DNA of 64,000 nt, taken from the NCBI RefSeq assembly GCF_040939455.1, contig NC_134117.1:26963501-27027500 (forward strand), given 5' to 3'. This document shows positions 60,423 to 64,000 of this stretch, in pieces (the stretch's first letter is position 1; each line of letters starts with the position of its first letter). Origin of the DNA: Microcebus murinus (lineage: Eukaryota > Chordata > Mammalia > Primates > Cheirogaleidae). The position numbers and the translations under genes are program-made. The notes under the pieces were generated by a model. It made no database searches, was not told the DNA's origin, and saw nothing but the letters and a program-made list of their open reading frames with translations.

Positions 60423-63400
60423 CACTTTTTTGATTTCTTTTTTTTTAACAGTATGCCTGCTATTTATTTATTTACTTTTTTACTTTACAGAGTTACTTTT
60501 TTCTTTTTGTTTTATTTCAGAGTATTCCAGGGGTACTAATGCTTTGGTTACATAAACTGCCTTTGTAGTGCCCAACAAGCATGCCCATCCCCCAGGCAGC
60601 AGGACTGCATCCATTAGGTGTAGATTTGCCAATCCTCTCCTCCTCCCTCCCACCTGCCCAACACCCTATGAATGTTACTTCCCATATGTGTACATTAGTG
60701 TTGATCAATTAGTACCAGTTTAATGGTGAGTACATGTGGTGTTTATTTTTCCATTCTTCTGATACTTCACTTAGAAGAATGGGCTCCAGCTTCATCTAGG
60801 ATAATACAAGAGGTAGTTCACCATTTTTTTGTGGCTGAGTAGTACTCCATGGTATAGATATACCACATTTTATTAATCCACTTATACATTGATGGGCACT
60901 TGGATTGTTTCCACATCTTTGCAATTGTTAATTGTGCTGCTATAAATATTTGAGTACAGATGTCTTCTTTATGGAATGTCTTTTTTTCCTTTGGGTATTA
61001 ATAGATACCCAGTAGTGGGATTGCTAGATCAAATGGTAGTTCTACTTTTATTTCTTTGAGGTATCTTTATACTACTTTCCATAGAGGTTATACTACTTTG
61101 CAGTCCCACCAGCAATGTATGAATGTTCTTATTTCTGCACATCCATGCCAACATTTGTTCTAGGACTTTTTAATAAAAGCCATTCTCATTGGAGGTAGGT
61201 GATATCTCACTGTGGTTTTGATTTGCATTTCCCTGATGATTAGAGATGTTGAGCATTTTTTCATGTTTCTTAGTCATTAGTCTATCTTCTTTTGAAAAGT
61301 TTCTGTTCATGTCCTTTGCCTACTTTTTAATGGGGATGTTTGATGTTTTTCTTGCTGATTTTCCTAAGTTCTATATACATTCTAGTTATCAGCCCCTTAT
61401 TGGACATATGGCATGCAAATATTTTCTCCAATTCTGTAGGTTGTCTGTTTGCTCTAGTGATAGTTTCTTTTGTTGTGCAGAAGCTTTTTAATTTGATCAG
61501 GTCCCGTTTATTTATTTTTGTTGATGCTGTGATTGCTTTTGGGGTTTTCTTCATAGATTCTTTGCCTAAGCTAATATCTGTAAGAGTTTTTCCAACATTT
61601 TCTTCTAGAATTCTTATGGTTTCATGCCTTAAGTTTAAGACTTTTATCTATCATGAGTTGATTTTTGTGAGAGGTGAGAGGTGCGAATCCTGTTTCAGTC
61701 TTATACATGTTTCAGTCTTCTTCTATCTAATTTTCCCAGCACTATTTATTGAATAGGGATTCTTTTTCCCAGTGTATGTTTTTGTCTGCTTTGTCAAAGA
61801 TCAGATGGCCATATGAGGATGGTTTTATATCTGGGTTCTCAGTTCTGTTCCATTGGTCTCTCTCTCTGTTCTTGAGCCAGTAATATGCTGTTTTGGTTAC
61901 TTTATGCCTTATAGTATAGCTTGATGCCAGTCCATTGATGCCTTCCTATTTGTTCATTTTGCTTAAGGTTGCTTTAGCTATATGTGGCTCTTCTGTGGTT
62001 CCACATGAAGTGTAGAATTATTTTTTTCTAAATCTGAGAAGAATGATGTTGGTGTTTTAATAGAGATTTCATTGAATCCGTAGATCACTTTGCGTAGTAT
62101 AGAAATTTTAGCAATGTTGATTCTGCTGATCTATGAGCATGGTATGGTTTTCCATCTGTTTATGTCCTCTGCTATTTCCTTTCTTAGTATTTTGTAGTTA
62201 TCTCTGTAGAGGTCTTTCACCTTCTTAGTTAAATATATTTGTAGGTATTTGATTTTCTTTGTTGTTATTGTGAAAGGTATTGAGTCTTTGATGTGGTTCT
62301 TAATTTGACCGGTGTTGGCATATATGAATGCTGCTGATTTATGTACACTGATTTTGTAACCTGAGACTTTGCTGAAAAGATAAACAAAATTGACATGCCT
62401 CTTGCTAGATTAACCAGAAGGAGAAAAGAAAGGACTTTAATAAACTCAATCAGGAATGAAAAAGAAGAAATTACAACTGTTACCACAGAAATAAAAAATA
62501 TTATTTGTGAATACTATAAAAATATTTATACACATAAATTTGAAAACATGGAGGAAATGGGCAAATTCTTAGAAACACACAGCCTCCTTAGTCTTAATCA
62601 GGAAGAAATACAACTCCTGAACAGACCAATATCAAGTACTGAAATTGAAGCAGCAATGACCTTCCTAAATAAATGTTCCAGACCAGATGGTTTCACATCT
62701 GAATTCTACCAGCCCTACAAAGAAGAACCGGTGCCTACCCTGCAGAAATTATTCCACAACATCAAGAAGGAAGGAGTCCTCCCCAACATGTTTTAGGAAG
62801 CCAACATCACCCTGATTCCAAAACCAGGAAAGAACTCAATAAAAATAGAAATTTTGCATCTCATGAATATAGACACAAAAATTCTCAATAAAATCCTAAC
62901 AAATCGATTTCAGCTGCTCATCAAAAAAAATAATTCATTATAACCAAGTGGGCTTCATCCCAGAGATGCAGGGATGGTTCAACATACACAAATCTGTAAA
63001 TGTAATTCACCACATAAATAATAGCAAAAAGAAAGATCATATGATCCTCTCAATAGATACAGAGAAAGCATTTGACAAAATTCAGCACCCTTGTATGATA
63101 AGAATGTTTAACAAAATAGGAATAGTTGGAAATTACCTGAGAATGATCAAAGTCATATATGACAAACCCACAGGCAACATCATACTGAATGGGGGAAAAT
63201 TGAAAGCATTTCCCCTTAGAACTGGAACCAGAGAAGGTTGCCCTCTACCACCACTTCTCTTCAACATACTGCTGGAAGTTGTAGCCAGAACAATTAGACA
63301 AGAGAAGGAAATCAAGGCCATCCAAACGGGGGCAGAAGAGGTTTCACTATCACTCTTTGCTGACTATATGATCTTGTATCTAGAAAATCCCAAGGGTTCT

Positions 63401-63464
63401 GCCAAGAGATTCCTAGAATTGATAAATAAATTCAGCAATGTCTCATGTCACTTTTCTGATTTCT
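60423..63464 (-). mobile_element. second 5'-inverted (twin-primed) L1
   Basis: 60439-63448 (3.0 kb). The 3' part (60439 to about 62375) is minus-strand: T-rich end, 3' UTR, then ORF2 upstream to a ctgagactttgctgaa block. The 5' part (about 62376-63448) is plus-strand ORF2, ending at the same L1 position (ttcagcaatgtctca). Flanks cacttttttgatttct (60423-60438) and cacttttctgatttct (63449-63464) agree at 15 of 16. It was one insertion with an internal inversion. Confidence 0.88.
62376..63448 (+). pseudogene. inverted L1 ORF2 segment (reverse-transcriptase region)
   Basis: Equivalent to ORF2 from the segment before the RT into the RT core. It is open at 62395-62796 (LETHSLLSLNQEEIQLLNRP) and 62948-63484 ([20 protein letters not shown]). 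The catalytic FADD reads FADY at 63356-63367, so an essential Asp is lost. A TAG and indels separate the two open parts. The last codons of the second frame run out of the L1 into flanking DNA. Confidence 0.85.
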
Positions 63465-64000
63465 GTCACCATAGATTATTTTGATTGTTCTTGTACTTCT
63501 TATGTATTCTTTTGTGTCTGGCTTTTTAAGCTTAACATAATGTTCCCAACACTTATTCATATGATGCATGTATCAGTAGTTCATTTAAAAAATTTTTCTG
63601 AGTTGTTTTCCACTGTACAAATATCCCACAATTTGTACATGCTTTCTCATGTTTACTTCTAACTTGTTTTCAGTTTTGTGGCATAAAAGGTTTTAATTAT
63701 GATAAAGTCTAATTTATCAATATTTTCTTTCATGGCTATTATTTTCTGTGTCCCATTTAAGAAATCTTTCTCTACTCCCAAGGCTATAAAAAATGTATTC
63801 CTGATTTTCTTCTATACATTTTATAGCTTTAGCTTTTACACTGAGGTTTATGATTCATTTCATATTAATTAATTCTTTTAGGGTGAGATTAATGTTCATT
63901 TTTTTCTCATGTGTTTTAAGCTGTTCTTGTAGCATTTGTTGAAAAGGTTATCCTTTCTCTCACTTAATTATATAGTTGAGGATTTGGGCTATTTGTCCAT

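Larger units (their letters stand above)
60240..64000 (-). mobile_element. old L1M, minus strand, split by a younger L1; runs off the window
   Basis: Reversed L1M 3' wording at 60260-60438 (aagtgtacagtttgattcg, tccatcacctcaatcaagat, gaacatttccatcagaat, aggtaaccac) continues at 63449-64000 (cttttgtgtctggctttt, gcatgtatcagtagttcatt, and tttaagaaatctttctctac with cccaaggctat in the ORF2 area). The segment between is the 60439-63448 insertion. Confidence 0.75.

Overview
The window is nuclear DNA of a strepsirrhine (lemur-type) primate, consisting of repeat-rich intergenic or intronic sequence. The clues are 7SL-derived dimeric Alus whose right arm reads gagctaggctgatgccac, a diagnostic strepsirrhine form, together with young L1s, old L1M, MIR and L2 fossils, MaLR, and Tigger and hAT DNA-transposon fossils. 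A non-autonomous piggyBac-like element with TTAA target duplications (10773-17748) points more narrowly to the mouse-lemur lineage, where recent piggyBac activity is reported; that last step is inference. No multi-exon gene, tRNA, rRNA, CRISPR array or bacterial-type feature was recognised.

The only intact host-type coding sequence is an intronless, full-length ARL1 copy on the minus strand (45977-46522). It sits inside a processed retrocopy (about 44926-46691) with a GC-rich 5' UTR, a 3' UTR, a poly(A) signal, a tail and a target-site duplication at a TT/AAAA site.

Layout. 1-10374: degraded old repeats (MIR, Tigger, L1M, MaLR LTR plus internal part, a hAT-Charlie-like transposase fossil on the minus strand, an Alu inserted in a MIR, and a 200-bp L1 made only of 3' UTR). 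10375-18705: a three-level nest, in which a 5'-inverted L1 (minus) was hit by a piggyBac-like element, which was then hit by a full-length 6.6-kb L1 (plus). 18706-26560: mostly unassigned, with a few MIR/L2 pieces. 26563-28370: Alu and L1 3' ends. 28848-36925: an old near-full-length L1M (plus) with repeated 5' UTR monomers, carrying an Alu with a huge microsatellite tail, a Tigger containing a MER1-like hAT, and three more 7SL-derived inserts. 37285-38700 and 42575-43300: antisense L1M. 39557-42506: a 5'-truncated young L1 (plus). 44915-46705: the ARL1 retrocopy. 47198-53623: a near-full-length young L1 (minus). 53772-54527: two Alus. 54600-60240: MIR pieces and a hAT-type MITE. 60240-64000: an L1M (minus) interrupted by a second 5'-inverted L1.

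The biology is almost entirely L1 biology. L1 endonuclease and reverse transcriptase made the L1, Alu and ARL1 insertions. Every L1 in the window is disabled by frameshifts or stops, so none looks autonomously active as read here. Most insertion borders were placed by matching flanking direct repeats by eye; old-family names rest on recognition of consensus-like stretches and should be confirmed with a repeat library.
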